A DNA stretch of 9,995 nt, taken from J061 sp003695725 [NCBI: Candidatus Schekmanbacteria bacterium]. GTDB taxonomy: Bacteria > Schekmanbacteria > GWA2-38-11. The stretch covers positions 1 through 9,995 of the forward strand of contig RFHX01000056.1 in NCBI GenBank assembly GCA_003695725.1, given 5' to 3'. The notes under the pieces are model-generated. The model had not been told where the DNA came from and did no database searches. It was given only the letters and a program-made list of their open reading frames with translations. The translations under genes and the position numbers were made by a program. This document shows positions 1-7,354 of the stretch, piece after piece (within the stretch, counting starts at the first letter, position 1; each line of letters starts with the position of its first letter).

Positions 1-32
1 ATCTTTGTAGTTTTTAAGAAAGTTTTTACCAT
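1..32 (-). CDS. Start of a divergent gene, truncated by the window edge
   Basis: On the minus strand an ATG at 32-30 opens a frame (MVKTFLKTTK) that stays open to the window edge. It is preceded by AGAGGA (minus strand, 46-41) with an 8-nt spacer, a good Shine-Dalgarno match. Only ten codons are visible, so no product can be named. It diverges from the TetR-family gene, the usual position for a regulator's target, but this is inferred from layout and ribosome-binding site only. Confidence 0.4.
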   Translation of the reverse strand, partial: MVKTFLKTTK

Positions 33-62
33 TTTCTATTTCCTCTTTTGTTAAAATTTTTT

Positions 63-85
63 GTTAATTCAAAGAGTTACTGAAC
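63..85. promoter_or_regulatory. Possible TetR-type operator (imperfect palindrome)
   Basis: Half-sites GTTAATTCA (63-71) and TTACTGAAC (77-85) are inverted around a 5-bp centre and agree at 6 of 9 positions. The site lies between the divergent start at 32 and the regulator start at 127, where a TetR-family protein would be expected to bind. A TATAGT at 95-100 could be the -10 of the regulator gene, but no good -35 is visible. The match is weak enough to arise by chance in AT-rich DNA. Confidence 0.25.
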
Positions 86-126
86 AGATAAATTTATAGT
101 ATCCAAAATCGGAAGATATTGAAGAA

Positions 127-750
127 TTGGCTTCAGAAAAAAAGGTCAATAGAAAAGAGCGAATCTTAGATGCCGCTCTGGAAATATTCAGCGCAAAAGG
201 ATTCAAAGATACAACAATAAGAGAAATAGCCAAAAAAGCAGGCGTAGGACTCGGGACGACCTTTTATTATTTCAAGGATAAAGACGACCTTTTCTATGCT
301 GTCATATTCCGTGAAGTTGAAAAGGAACGAAAAAAGGTTTTAAAACGACTAAAGGAAATTGAAAAGAAGGAGAAGAATCCTTACAAACTCCTGAAAAAAA
401 GACTTTTCAACTCTATTGAGACCCTTGAATCAAACGAATTACTGAAGAAAATCTTTCTTAAAGACCCTAATCTTGTCCTTCCATACTTTCACGACACTTT
501 TCATGAACAATATCTTGAAAGAATACTACACGGGCTTGAATCGCTTATCAAAGACGGAATAGAAAAGGGATACTTAAAGAAGGTAGACACTCATATGGCT
601 GCCCTTTCGCTGATAAGCATTCTTAATTCTTTTATGCTCGCATCTACATCACAAAGCAAATACGTTGATATTGGCAAATTGATTAGGTTTTCCGGCAGTC
701 TTCTCATCGATGGGATGAGAAAGCCGCCTGACAAAACAAAGAAATCTTAG
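127..750 (+). CDS. TetR/AcrR-family transcriptional regulator
   Basis: A 207-residue one-component repressor, of typical family length. Residues 10-56 form the conserved TetR_N DNA-binding domain: helix 1 with ILDAALEIFSAKGF, then the helix-turn-helix TTIREIAKKAGVGLGTTFYYFKDKDDLF, where the YYF.DKDDL element is the family signature. Residues from about 60 to 200 are a divergent all-helical ligand-binding and dimerisation domain, so the effector cannot be predicted. The start is TTG at 127, with GGAAG at 111-115 upstream. No later in-frame start keeps helix 1 whole, so TTG is favoured. It is the only well-supported + strand gene and converges on the bamD-like gene, with only 25 bp between the stop codons. 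It probably controls itself and the gene diverging at position 32, as many TetR-family members do (inference). Confidence 0.93.
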   Translation: MASEKKVNRKERILDAALEIFSAKGFKDTTIREIAKKAGVGLGTTFYYFKDKDDLFYAVIFREVEKERKKVLKRLKEIEKKEKNPYKLLKKRLFNSIETLESNELLKKIFLKDPNLVLPYFHDTFHEQYLERILHGLESLIKDGIEKGYLKKVDTHMAALSLISILNSFMLASTSQSKYVDIGKLIRFSGSLLIDGMRKPPDKTKKS

Positions 751-758
751 CTGTCTTC

Positions 759-777
759 AAAATATTCCAATATTTTT
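759..777. terminator. Weak bidirectional hairpin between convergent genes
   Basis: AAAATA (759-764) and TATTTT (771-776) are inverted around TTCCAA, followed by T on the + strand and T on the minus strand as well. It lies in the short gap between the stops of the TetR gene and the BamD-like gene. The stem is entirely A-T, so it would be a poor intrinsic terminator on its own. Confidence 0.3.
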
Positions 778-1579
778 ACTGCAAGGAAGAAGGAACTTCA
801 ATTTCATAATCTGCACCATAACGCTTAAGCATCTGTAAAGCGCGCTTTCCGTAAGCCGTATTTTTATAAATAAGGGCAATTTCTTTGTAGAGCATAAGAG
901 CCCTTTCATTTTCTTCATCTTTCCACAAAGATTCAGCAAGAATGCCCATAGCCCTTATCTTCAAATCCGGAATCTCACAATCCCTTATAAACCTCTTCAG
1001 CCGTTTTATTGCAGGCCTATACATTCTCATTTTATAATAAAATCTTCCAATGCCATAACTGTGCTCAGCAAGACGCCTTTTACAAAAAGATATTCTTTCT
1101 CCTGCAATATCATAATAGATACTTTCAGGATATCTTTCTCTTATAATGTTAAAATTTTCGAGAGCTTCTTTCGTTTTCGTTTGGTCCAATTGGCTTGGAA
1201 GAATCTGATAGAAATTCGACATACCAATTCTATAATAGGCAAAAGGCACTTCCAAGTGTGCAGGATGATATTTTGTAAATTCTTTATACTCTGCAATCGC
1301 TTCTTCATATTTCTCATCTGCATAATAACCATTTGCCGCAAAAAGACGAGCGCGCGAAACTTTGATGCTGTCAGGAAAATTAAACTTTATTTTTTTATAT
1401 ACATCCACAGCATCCTTGTAGTCACCCTTATCAACAAGCTTTTTGCCATACGCAAAAAGCTCCATAGCTGAAAGATTGTTTGTAACAGGAGGTGCATAAC
1501 ACCCGAGAGAAAAAACAATTGGGAAAAGAAAGAAAAGGAGTGCCAATTTAACGCTGATATTTCTATTTAGCGCCTTCAT
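776..1579 (-). CDS. bamD: BamD-like outer-membrane protein assembly lipoprotein
   Basis: A 267-residue lipoprotein, close to the roughly 245-residue BamD of enterobacteria. BamD is the essential TPR lipoprotein of the BAM complex that folds and inserts beta-barrel proteins into the outer membrane. The N-terminus has a basic start, a hydrophobic stretch (about residues 10-25) and a lipobox-like SLGC with acceptor Cys27. Residues 38-260 are successive TPR-like helix pairs: AYGKKLVDKGDYKDAVDVYKK, then KYEEAIAEYKEF, then the BamD hallmark stretch SQLDQTKTKEALENFNIIRERYPES, and later YRPAIKRLKRFI and NERALMLYKEIA. The start has AGGAGAG about 7 nt upstream, overlapping the yraN stop 11 bp away, so it is the last gene of the mtnP-trpB-yraN unit. 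Another TPR lipoprotein such as CpoB/YbgF is a possible alternative, but the DQ.T..AL..F....RYP.S pattern favours BamD. Confidence 0.88.
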   Translation of the reverse strand: MKALNRNISVKLALLFFLFPIVFSLGCYAPPVTNNLSAMELFAYGKKLVDKGDYKDAVDVYKKIKFNFPDSIKVSRARLFAANGYYADEKYEEAIAEYKEFTKYHPAHLEVPFAYYRIGMSNFYQILPSQLDQTKTKEALENFNIIRERYPESIYYDIAGERISFCKRRLAEHSYGIGRFYYKMRMYRPAIKRLKRFIRDCEIPDLKIRAMGILAESLWKDEENERALMLYKEIALIYKNTAYGKRALQMLKRYGADYEIEVPSSLQ

Positions 1580-1590
1580 CTTTATCTCTC

Positions 1591-1986
1591 CTAAATTGAA
1601 AAAGCATTCCTTATTAATTCTATTTTCTCTTCTTTCCCATTGCTCTTTATTGAAACAACATCAAAACGGCAGTCAGTATCATAAAGACCATTTTGCAAAA
1701 GATATAATTCAGCGCATCTTTTAATTTTTTGTTGTTTACTGTAATCCACATTTTCTTCAGGCTTTGCAAAGTCATCAGAAACTCGCATTTTTACTTCGAC
1801 GAAAACAGTGTATTTATCGTCACGCGCTATAATATCTATCTCTCCAACAGAAGCCCGGAAATTCCTTTCAATAATGCGATATCCCTTTCTCTTCAAATAG
1901 GCGCAGGCAATATCTTCTCCTTCCCTACCCTTTCTAATGTTTTCCCTTTCCGCATTTTTAAAATTTCTTCTCAAAAATTTAAACAT
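1591..1986 (-). CDS. yraN: UPF0102/YraN-family protein (nuclease fold)
   Basis: A 131-residue protein of the UPF0102 (YraN) family, which has a PD-(D/E)XK endonuclease-like fold. Its precise cellular role is not established. Visible family features are [25 protein letters not shown] (residues 20-44), GEIDIIARD with the acidic residue D51, and FVEVK with E64 and K66, together making the D...ExK active-site pattern. Length is typical of the family (about 120 residues). I chose the ATG at 1986 rather than the longer in-frame start at 2055. It gives the family's usual N-terminus and overlaps the trpB stop by 8 bp (ATGTTTAA), a common translational-coupling arrangement, whereas the longer form would run 77 bp into trpB. 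No strong Shine-Dalgarno sequence precedes either start. The bamD-like gene follows 11 bp downstream. Confidence 0.9.
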   Translation of the reverse strand: MFKFLRRNFKNAERENIRKGREGEDIACAYLKRKGYRIIERNFRASVGEIDIIARDDKYTVFVEVKMRVSDDFAKPEENVDYSKQQKIKRCAELYLLQNGLYDTDCRFDVVSIKSNGKEEKIELIRNAFSI

Positions 1987-3181
1987 TGTTTTTTTTGGAA
2001 AAAATCTTTCGCACGGCATCAACATCCTTATCACCACGCCCCGAAAGGCATACAACTACGATATCTTTTTTTCTAATCTCCTTGGAAAGCTTCAACAAAT
2101 AGGCAATAGCATGAGCACTTTCTAATGCCGGAATAATTCCCTCCTTCTCCGAAAGAAGCTTGAAAGCCTCCAATGCTTCATCATCTGTTACATTTTTGTA
2201 AATTGCCCTTCCAGAATCTTTCAAGAAACTGTGTTCAGGTCCAACACCCGGATAATCAAGCCCCGCAGAAACGGAATGAGCAGGAATTATTTGTCCATCG
2301 TCATCCTGAAGTATATATGTCCTTGCGCCATGAAAAACTCCCTTTTCTCCTGCGCCAAGAGAGGCTCCATGTTTCCCGGTTTTTATTCCCAATCCTCCTG
2401 CCTCCACACCAATAAGGTTGACTTCTTTGTTCTTTATAAAAGGATAAAATAAGCCAATTGAGTTGCTGCCCCCTCCAACGCAAGCAAGACAATAATCTGG
2501 CAATCTTCCCTCCTCCTTTTTGATTTGTCTTTTTGCCTCATAACCGATTACTGATTGGAAATCACGGACCATCATTGGATACGGATGAGGTCCTACGACA
2601 GAACCAATTATGTAATGAGTTGTTTCAACATTTGTAACCCAATCGCGGAGAGCTTCATTGATAGCATCCTTCAACGTTTTACTTCCTGAAGATACAGAAA
2701 TAACCTTTGAACCAAGCAGCTGCATTCTAAAAACATTCAATTCCTGCCTTACAGTATCTTCCTCTCCCATATAAATGTCGCACTGCAAACCGAAGAGTGC
2801 CGCAGCCGTTGCTGTGGCAACTCCGTGTTGTCCTGCGCCAGTTTCTGCAATAATTCTCTTTTTCTTCATCTTTTTTGCCAAAATTATCTGACCAAGGGTA
2901 TTGTTTATCTTGTGTGCTCCTGTATGAAGAAGATCTTCCCGTTTAAGATATATTTTCCCTCTGCCTAAATATTTTGAAAGTCTCTTTGCATAATAAAGGG
3001 GCGTTGGCCTTCCGGCGTATTTTGAAAGATATTTATTCAGCTCATTTTGAAAGTTTTTATCTTTTTTATATTTGAGATAAGCTCTCTCAAGCTGAGATAG
3101 AGCAACCATAAGAGTTTCAGGCACAAATTTTCCGCCAAACTCTCCAAAGTGTCCACATTCATCCGGAAATATTTTTTTCAT
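1979..3181 (-). CDS. trpB: Tryptophan synthase beta chain
   Basis: A 400-residue PLP enzyme that condenses indole with L-serine to give L-tryptophan, the last step of tryptophan synthesis. Visible features: [14 protein letters not shown] near the N-terminus, HTGAHKINN with PLP lysine K91, AETGAGQHG with the catalytic glutamate E113, the phosphate-binding loop GGGSNS (236-241), and CLSGRGDKD near the C-terminus (379-387). The length and N-terminus match the TrpB1 type that pairs with TrpA, not the longer TrpB2. No trpA lies next to it: mtnP is 49 bp upstream and yraN overlaps its end. The alpha subunit must be encoded elsewhere or be absent. The ATG at 3181 has no clear Shine-Dalgarno sequence, but it gives the expected N-terminus and no other start fits. 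Confidence 0.97.
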   Translation of the reverse strand: MKKIFPDECGHFGEFGGKFVPETLMVALSQLERAYLKYKKDKNFQNELNKYLSKYAGRPTPLYYAKRLSKYLGRGKIYLKREDLLHTGAHKINNTLGQIILAKKMKKKRIIAETGAGQHGVATATAAALFGLQCDIYMGEEDTVRQELNVFRMQLLGSKVISVSSGSKTLKDAINEALRDWVTNVETTHYIIGSVVGPHPYPMMVRDFQSVIGYEAKRQIKKEEGRLPDYCLACVGGGSNSIGLFYPFIKNKEVNLIGVEAGGLGIKTGKHGASLGAGEKGVFHGARTYILQDDDGQIIPAHSVSAGLDYPGVGPEHSFLKDSGRAIYKNVTDDEALEAFKLLSEKEGIIPALESAHAIAYLLKLSKEIRKKDIVVVCLSGRGDKDVDAVRKIFSKKNNV

Positions 3182-3230
3182 TATATTTTCTGTTTCGTTA
3201 TTAGTTAAAGCTCAATAAAGATTCCTAAAA

Positions 3231-4088
3231 TTATAAATATTTGCCTATAAGAATTTCGAGCCTTTCCTTTTGCTCCTGCGGAATAAGGGATTTATCAGTG
3301 ATGATTGCATTTTCGAGAGCAGATGCGCATTCACAATTCCTCTCTCCTCCAATTATTTTTATGGCATTCTTGATTATCTTCTGAGCCATCTGCACATTCT
3401 TTTTGATAATTTCAAGAACGGCATCAATAGTAACATCCTCTTCAGCAGTATGCCAGCAGTCATAATCTGTCGCCAGTGCTATTGTGCCATAGCATATCTC
3501 TGCTTCCCTTGCCAGTCGAGCCTCAGGAAGATTAGTCATTCCTATTACATCAACACCCCAATGCCGGTAAATCATAGATTCTCCTCTTGTAGAAAATTGA
3601 GGACCTTCAATACAGATATAAGTTCCTCCCTTATGCACAACTGCCCCTGCTTTGACTGCAGAATCATAAAGAATCTTTCTTAAATTTTCACATAAGGGGT
3701 CTGCAAACTGGATATGAGCCGCAATGCCGTTGCCAAAAAAAGTGGAAGGCCTCATTCTTGTTCTATCAAAAAACTGGTCGGGAATTACAATATGTCCCGG
3801 CTCGATATCTTCTCTCATACTGCCTACTGCACTCACTGAAATAATCCATTCAACACCAAGTTTTTTCATTCCAAAGATGTTTGCTCTGAAATTGAGTTCA
3901 TGAGGAAGAATGCGGTGACCCCGTCCATGGCGCGGAAGAAAAATGAGTTCCTTCCCATCGAGCTCACCAGATATGTAAGCATCCGAAGGTTCTCCAAAGG
4001 GTGTATCAACTTTTATCTCCTTTATATTTTCGAGTTCATCCATTGCATATAGACCGCTTCCGCCTATGATTCCAATTTTTCCAGCCAT
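3231..4088 (-). CDS. mtnP: S-methyl-5'-thioadenosine phosphorylase
   Basis: A 285-residue cytosolic enzyme that splits 5'-methylthioadenosine with phosphate into adenine and 5-methylthioribose-1-phosphate, for purine and methionine salvage. It belongs to the trimeric PNP/MTAP family. Motifs: GGSGLY (9-14) and PRHGRGH (52-58) for phosphate binding, SAVGS (86-90), EGPQFSTRGES (161-171), MTNLPEARLARE (184-195), and ATDYDCW (206-212). The paired aspartates D208 and D210 in the last motif are typical of adenine-specific MTAPs; guanine/hypoxanthine PNPs usually carry Asn there. A longer frame begins at 4163, but the ATG at 4088 is preferred: it follows GGGGAG by 5 nt and starts just before the conserved KIGIIGGSG strand. 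It is probably the first gene of the unit with trpB, yraN and bamD, driven by the promoter at 4135-4163. Confidence 0.94.
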   Translation of the reverse strand: MAGKIGIIGGSGLYAMDELENIKEIKVDTPFGEPSDAYISGELDGKELIFLPRHGRGHRILPHELNFRANIFGMKKLGVEWIISVSAVGSMREDIEPGHIVIPDQFFDRTRMRPSTFFGNGIAAHIQFADPLCENLRKILYDSAVKAGAVVHKGGTYICIEGPQFSTRGESMIYRHWGVDVIGMTNLPEARLAREAEICYGTIALATDYDCWHTAEEDVTIDAVLEIIKKNVQMAQKIIKNAIKIIGGERNCECASALENAIITDKSLIPQEQKERLEILIGKYL

Positions 4089-4093
4089 ATCTA

Positions 4094-4099
4094 CTCCCC
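4094..4099 (-). promoter_or_regulatory. Ribosome-binding site of mtnP
   Basis: GGGGAG on the minus strand, 5 nt before the ATG at 4088. It decides the start in favour of the 285-residue form over the in-frame start at 4163, which would put the promoter-like sequence inside the gene. Confidence 0.75.
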
Positions 4100-4134
4100 A
4101 AAAAATGTTAAAATTTTCTGAAATAACGGCACAA

Positions 4135-4163
4135 ACGCTAACAGAGGAAACCCACATTGTCAA
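4135..4163 (-). promoter_or_regulatory. Candidate sigma-70 promoter for mtnP-trpB-yraN-bamD
   Basis: On the minus strand a perfect -35 TTGACA (63 to 58 of 41xx) is followed by 17 nt and TAGCGT (4140-4135), which keeps the key T, A and final T of the -10 consensus. The -10 lies 46 nt before the mtnP ATG. No other convincing promoter is seen in the gap. Confidence 0.5.
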
Positions 4164-4356
4164 GATTGGTAATAGAAGGACAACATGAAATCAATCTGCT
4201 TTGTTAGTCCCTGTCACACCATTTTCATATATCCGAAAACTTCTTTCACTATTCAAGAATTTATTATTTCATCTAAAACTTTCATTGTCCCCCACACAAG
4301 ATATTTTTGCAAGAATTTCACTCACCCTAATAGAAACAGCAGGTATAAGCTATTTA

Positions 4357-4430
4357 AGATTTAAAAGGGAATGATTTTCTTTTACTAAACCCTTAAGCGA
4401 GAGAGTTCAATTGCTCTCTTTTTTAAATCT
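4357..4430 (-). repeat. Nested inverted-repeat element in the 3' region of the VWA gene
   Basis: A perfect 10-bp outer inverted repeat, AGATTTAAAA (4357-4366) and TTTTAAATCT (4421-4430), encloses a 6-bp hairpin AGAGAG (4400-4405) / CTCTCT (4414-4419) with loop TTCAATTG. It also encloses AAGGG (4365-4369) / CCCTT (4391-4395), which partly competes with the outer stem. It starts 39 bp past the VWA stop. It may be a 3' UTR structure that ends or protects the transcript of the upstream operon. Read on the + strand, the inner hairpin followed by TTTTTT (4419-4424) resembles an intrinsic terminator, but no convincing + strand gene precedes it. Confidence 0.45.
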
Positions 4431-4468
4431 CATCGAAGGAATTTAGAAGATGGCTAATTGGCAATAAT

Positions 4469-7354
4469 TCAAGCCATCATCCGAAGGGCGCTTATAGGAA
4501 TTTTTTCAGCTGAACTTACACGATAAAATCTACCTTTTCCAATAAGGGCAATCTTTCTGGCAAAGTCAATACCGCGATTGTCCGGATCAGTAATAAGTAA
4601 AATGGAAACTTTTATATTCCTTTGCGCCGCTTTACGAGCCATCTGAAGAGCAAATCTATAACCAATTTCCTCCCTCTTCATCTCGGCGCTCGAGGAAACC
4701 CTATTTCCTATGCCGGGTGCGGCATTGGGCTGTCCGTCAGTTATAAGGACTATGTGTTTCTCCCAAGGCACTTTTTCTCGAATTAGCATCTTCAAAGCGC
4801 ATTCTATCCCTCTGCCAACATTCGTATATTGGTCGGCTCGGAGTTTTACTACTGCGTCTGTAATTCCTGTGAAACTTCTACTTATAGGATAGACCTCTTC
4901 AGCTTCATTGCTGAATGCAACAAGTCCCACTCTATAGTTTTTCTCGACTGCGGCCCGAGCGAGCGCCGTTACGGCAATCTTGGCGAAACGAAGCTTTGCC
5001 TGTTTTCTCATCGATGCGCTAACATCCAAACAAAGAACAATATCCTCCGCCCGTGTCGGCAGTTTAACATAGGAAATAATATCCCTCAGTTCAATTTCAT
5101 CAATTGCCTTTTGTTTTTTAATCAAATTTCTTATCGTATGAATAACTGAAATATCACCAAATGTGTCGCCTTTCATATAAGGACGGATATCTACGACATT
5201 TGCTGCGGCGCGGTCCTGTTTAAAAGCATCTTTTATTAGCCCGCTTGCATGGGATTTCTTTATAAGCTCATCCAAAAGCCATTCAAGACTTTTACCTGTT
5301 AGTGAAAAATTGATTTTTCCCCTGTCCTTTATTCTTACCAATCCCCTATCCTGAAGGCGATAAATAAGAACCTGCAAATTGCGATATTTCAATCTGTCAC
5401 TCTCAACATCTTCACCCCTATTCTCCTTCATTACATAATGTACATAAGCGTCTTCCAAGGTGGAATCCTCATTCTTGAATTTGTGCTGAATATCCATAAA
5501 GTCGGCAACTATTTCGGACAATTTTTCCCCATCAAATTCAGGCTTGCCATCGATGCTTCTTTTCTCGAGTTTCTCAATTTCTTCCAATGCTTTTTTGAAT
5601 TCCTCTTCTCCAATCAATCCCTGTCTTCTTAAATTTTCAATGTTTTTTCTCAATTCGCTTATTCCCTTAGAAGTAAATCTCATCGAATTTGGAGTCATAT
5701 TGCTGATGTACCCTCTGCTTGCCATATCATCGAGAAGTTTTTGAAGCCCTTCATTTCTTGTCCTCGATACTTGTCCATAACGGTCAAGCAGTTCTTTTAT
5801 AAGTTCATCATCGAGGTCGGCTGTTGAAAGTAAAGACCTTTCATCAATGGCACCTTCATCATTTTTGTTATCCAATGCATGTTTTTTCAAATATTCAAGA
5901 GCTCTTCTTACATCTTCCTTTGATAGGGGTACTTTTTTCCCTTCAAATCCTCCCCGATATTCTTCCTTTTTCTTCTTCCCTTCCAAACCATAAAGCACCT
6001 TTTTGACTATACCCTCGATAATTTCCTCTTCACTTTCTTCAACACCAGGTTTTCTCATCACACGGCAGGGCAATGTAATATTTGCGGCTTTCTCAATGCT
6101 TGCTCTTGAATTAAATCCATTTAAAAGGACAAAGGAGTTATATAATTCTTTGAATGCAATACTGCCTCTGACACTTGCACCTCTCAGGAGAAGGGGGTGA
6201 TTTCTTGTTTTCTCCACGATATCCATCATAAGTTTATCCGCTGTTTGTGAGGTGATTTCATTTTTTCTCAATCTCCTGCCCCATTTTCTCAATTCCTTAC
6301 GAAACAACTCTTGGGCCAATGTATCAGAAATACCGTATTCTGTGTAAATGCCATAGGATGCCGATATTGTGTCGGGCAAAAATCTCAAACCATATATGCC
6401 TGTTTCTTTCGAAGGTTTGAGATATAACTCACTGTCATATCTGATACCAGCATCAATAAGAGATTGGAAAAATTTGCGGGCTTCATAAATATATGACATT
6501 TCACCAATTACAAGTACTCTATCAAAGGGCTGTCTGCACAGAAGCTCGTAAAGGCGGCTTATACAGTAAATTGCCTTATCCATCAATTCTCTAACAGTTT
6601 CCTGATCGGCATAATAGCTTTTTGTATATTTTCCTGACATCTCGAATAAAAAAGAATCTATCTCTTCCAGATTGAAAGAAGATTCTTCTATCTCCTTCAA
6701 CTCTCCAATTATCTCTTTTGAAATGCTCCTTAGTCTTCGCCTATCTTCAAGATAACCGGGGCTTCTGATTTCACCCACTTCAAGGCGCCTTTCAGGCTTT
6801 CCAACAGGCACAAGAGGAATGTCATCTGTCCATGCTTTAATTATAGCCGTTTCCCATATGCCTCCCGGATAATAAGTATTATAAATAGCCGATTCATTCC
6901 CATCCTTATACACTGTATTGAAGTTTGTAGGAATTCCCAAAAAATTATATACACTGAAGGAATGATAAATATTTTGAATAAAATTTTGCATTGGAGACAG
7001 GGTAAGAGCAATACAGTCAGGTTTGAACTGTTCTATTACAGCAGTACATAATTCCTTAACATTCTTTCCAACTTCAGGCAATCCAAGAAAAAATACTTCG
7101 CTTTCTGAAAAATTGCCTTTCATTTTTGATGAAACTTTGCCAGCTACCCACTCCTTGACAAGGGAAAGTATTTTTGAAGTTAGAAGCGGTGAAAGCGAGT
7201 CAACATCGACTTTCAAAGTTCCATGCTTCTTTAATGAATCAGCAGGAATAGGATTTTTGTTTGAAAGTGCTTTTTTTAAAATGGAATCTACTACTGGAGG
7301 ATATTCATTTGCAAGAAGCAAAACTCTAAGGTCATTTAATTCAGGAACAATCAT
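4469..7354 (-). CDS. VWA-domain protein, MoxR partner, with degenerate TraB-like N-terminus
   Basis: A 961-residue protein with no signal peptide or membrane segment, so probably cytoplasmic. Residues 770-945 are a von Willebrand factor A domain with a complete MIDAS: DVSAS (D777, S779, S781), T844 in YTNVGRGI, and D873 in TDGQPN. Before it, PYMKGDTFGDISVIHTIRNLI (725-745) is a lead-in common in chelatase-like VWA proteins. Residues about 520-700 are helical with two winged-helix-like pieces (RGYISNMTPNSMRFTSKG; RGLVRIKDRGKINFSLTGKS). Residues about 85-300 follow the order of TraB/PrgY or DUF5682 domains (VFFLGLPEV, KPDCIALTL, DIPLVPVGKPERRL, RVLVIGEMSY), but the catalytic His and Glu positions are missing; this is inference from pattern. 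Its ATG overlaps the MoxR stop by 4 bp (ATGA). MoxR and VWA proteins typically cooperate in metal insertion or complex assembly. The specific client is unknown. Confidence 0.9.
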   Translation of the reverse strand: MIVPELNDLRVLLLANEYPPVVDSILKKALSNKNPIPADSLKKHGTLKVDVDSLSPLLTSKILSLVKEWVAGKVSSKMKGNFSESEVFFLGLPEVGKNVKELCTAVIEQFKPDCIALTLSPMQNFIQNIYHSFSVYNFLGIPTNFNTVYKDGNESAIYNTYYPGGIWETAIIKAWTDDIPLVPVGKPERRLEVGEIRSPGYLEDRRRLRSISKEIIGELKEIEESSFNLEEIDSFLFEMSGKYTKSYYADQETVRELMDKAIYCISRLYELLCRQPFDRVLVIGEMSYIYEARKFFQSLIDAGIRYDSELYLKPSKETGIYGLRFLPDTISASYGIYTEYGISDTLAQELFRKELRKWGRRLRKNEITSQTADKLMMDIVEKTRNHPLLLRGASVRGSIAFKELYNSFVLLNGFNSRASIEKAANITLPCRVMRKPGVEESEEEIIEGIVKKVLYGLEGKKKKEEYRGGFEGKKVPLSKEDVRRALEYLKKHALDNKNDEGAIDERSLLSTADLDDELIKELLDRYGQVSRTRNEGLQKLLDDMASRGYISNMTPNSMRFTSKGISELRKNIENLRRQGLIGEEEFKKALEEIEKLEKRSIDGKPEFDGEKLSEIVADFMDIQHKFKNEDSTLEDAYVHYVMKENRGEDVESDRLKYRNLQVLIYRLQDRGLVRIKDRGKINFSLTGKSLEWLLDELIKKSHASGLIKDAFKQDRAAANVVDIRPYMKGDTFGDISVIHTIRNLIKKQKAIDEIELRDIISYVKLPTRAEDIVLCLDVSASMRKQAKLRFAKIAVTALARAAVEKNYRVGLVAFSNEAEEVYPISRSFTGITDAVVKLRADQYTNVGRGIECALKMLIREKVPWEKHIVLITDGQPNAAPGIGNRVSSSAEMKREEIGYRFALQMARKAAQRNIKVSILLITDPDNRGIDFARKIALIGKGRFYRVSSAEKIPISALRMMA

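Larger units (their letters stand above)
4089..4468. other. 380-bp intergenic region between the VWA gene and mtnP
   Basis: The mtnP end holds its ribosome-binding site and a sigma-70-like promoter. The VWA-gene end holds inverted repeats at 4357-4430, plus a 7-bp pair GATGGCT (4449-4455) / AGCCATC (4472-4478) spanning the VWA stop codon. No T-run follows that last pair on the minus strand. The centre (about 4165-4355) has no convincing gene. A 59-codon + strand frame (4185-4364) exists but has an implausible composition, with no Gly, Ala or Asp. Confidence 0.6.

Noticed and set aside
1729-2125. + strand open frames opposite yraN and the end of trpB
   Set aside because: They are antisense to two clearly recognisable genes, have Phe/Ser/His-rich composition and no ribosome-binding site or family resemblance.
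4190-4300. Minus-strand fragments with protein-like composition (such as SERSFRIYENG) that might be a gene remnant upstream of mtnP
   Set aside because: The frames are broken by several stops within about 30 codons and I recognise no family, so a pseudogene call cannot be supported.
4185-4364. A + strand 59-codon frame with AGAAGGA upstream and a hairpin plus T-run (4399-4424) downstream
   Set aside because: The peptide has no Gly, Ala or Asp and is rich in Phe, Ile, Thr, Ser and Cys, as expected of random AT-rich DNA. The hairpin is equally explained by the larger inverted-repeat element. Ribosome profiling or conservation in relatives would reverse this.
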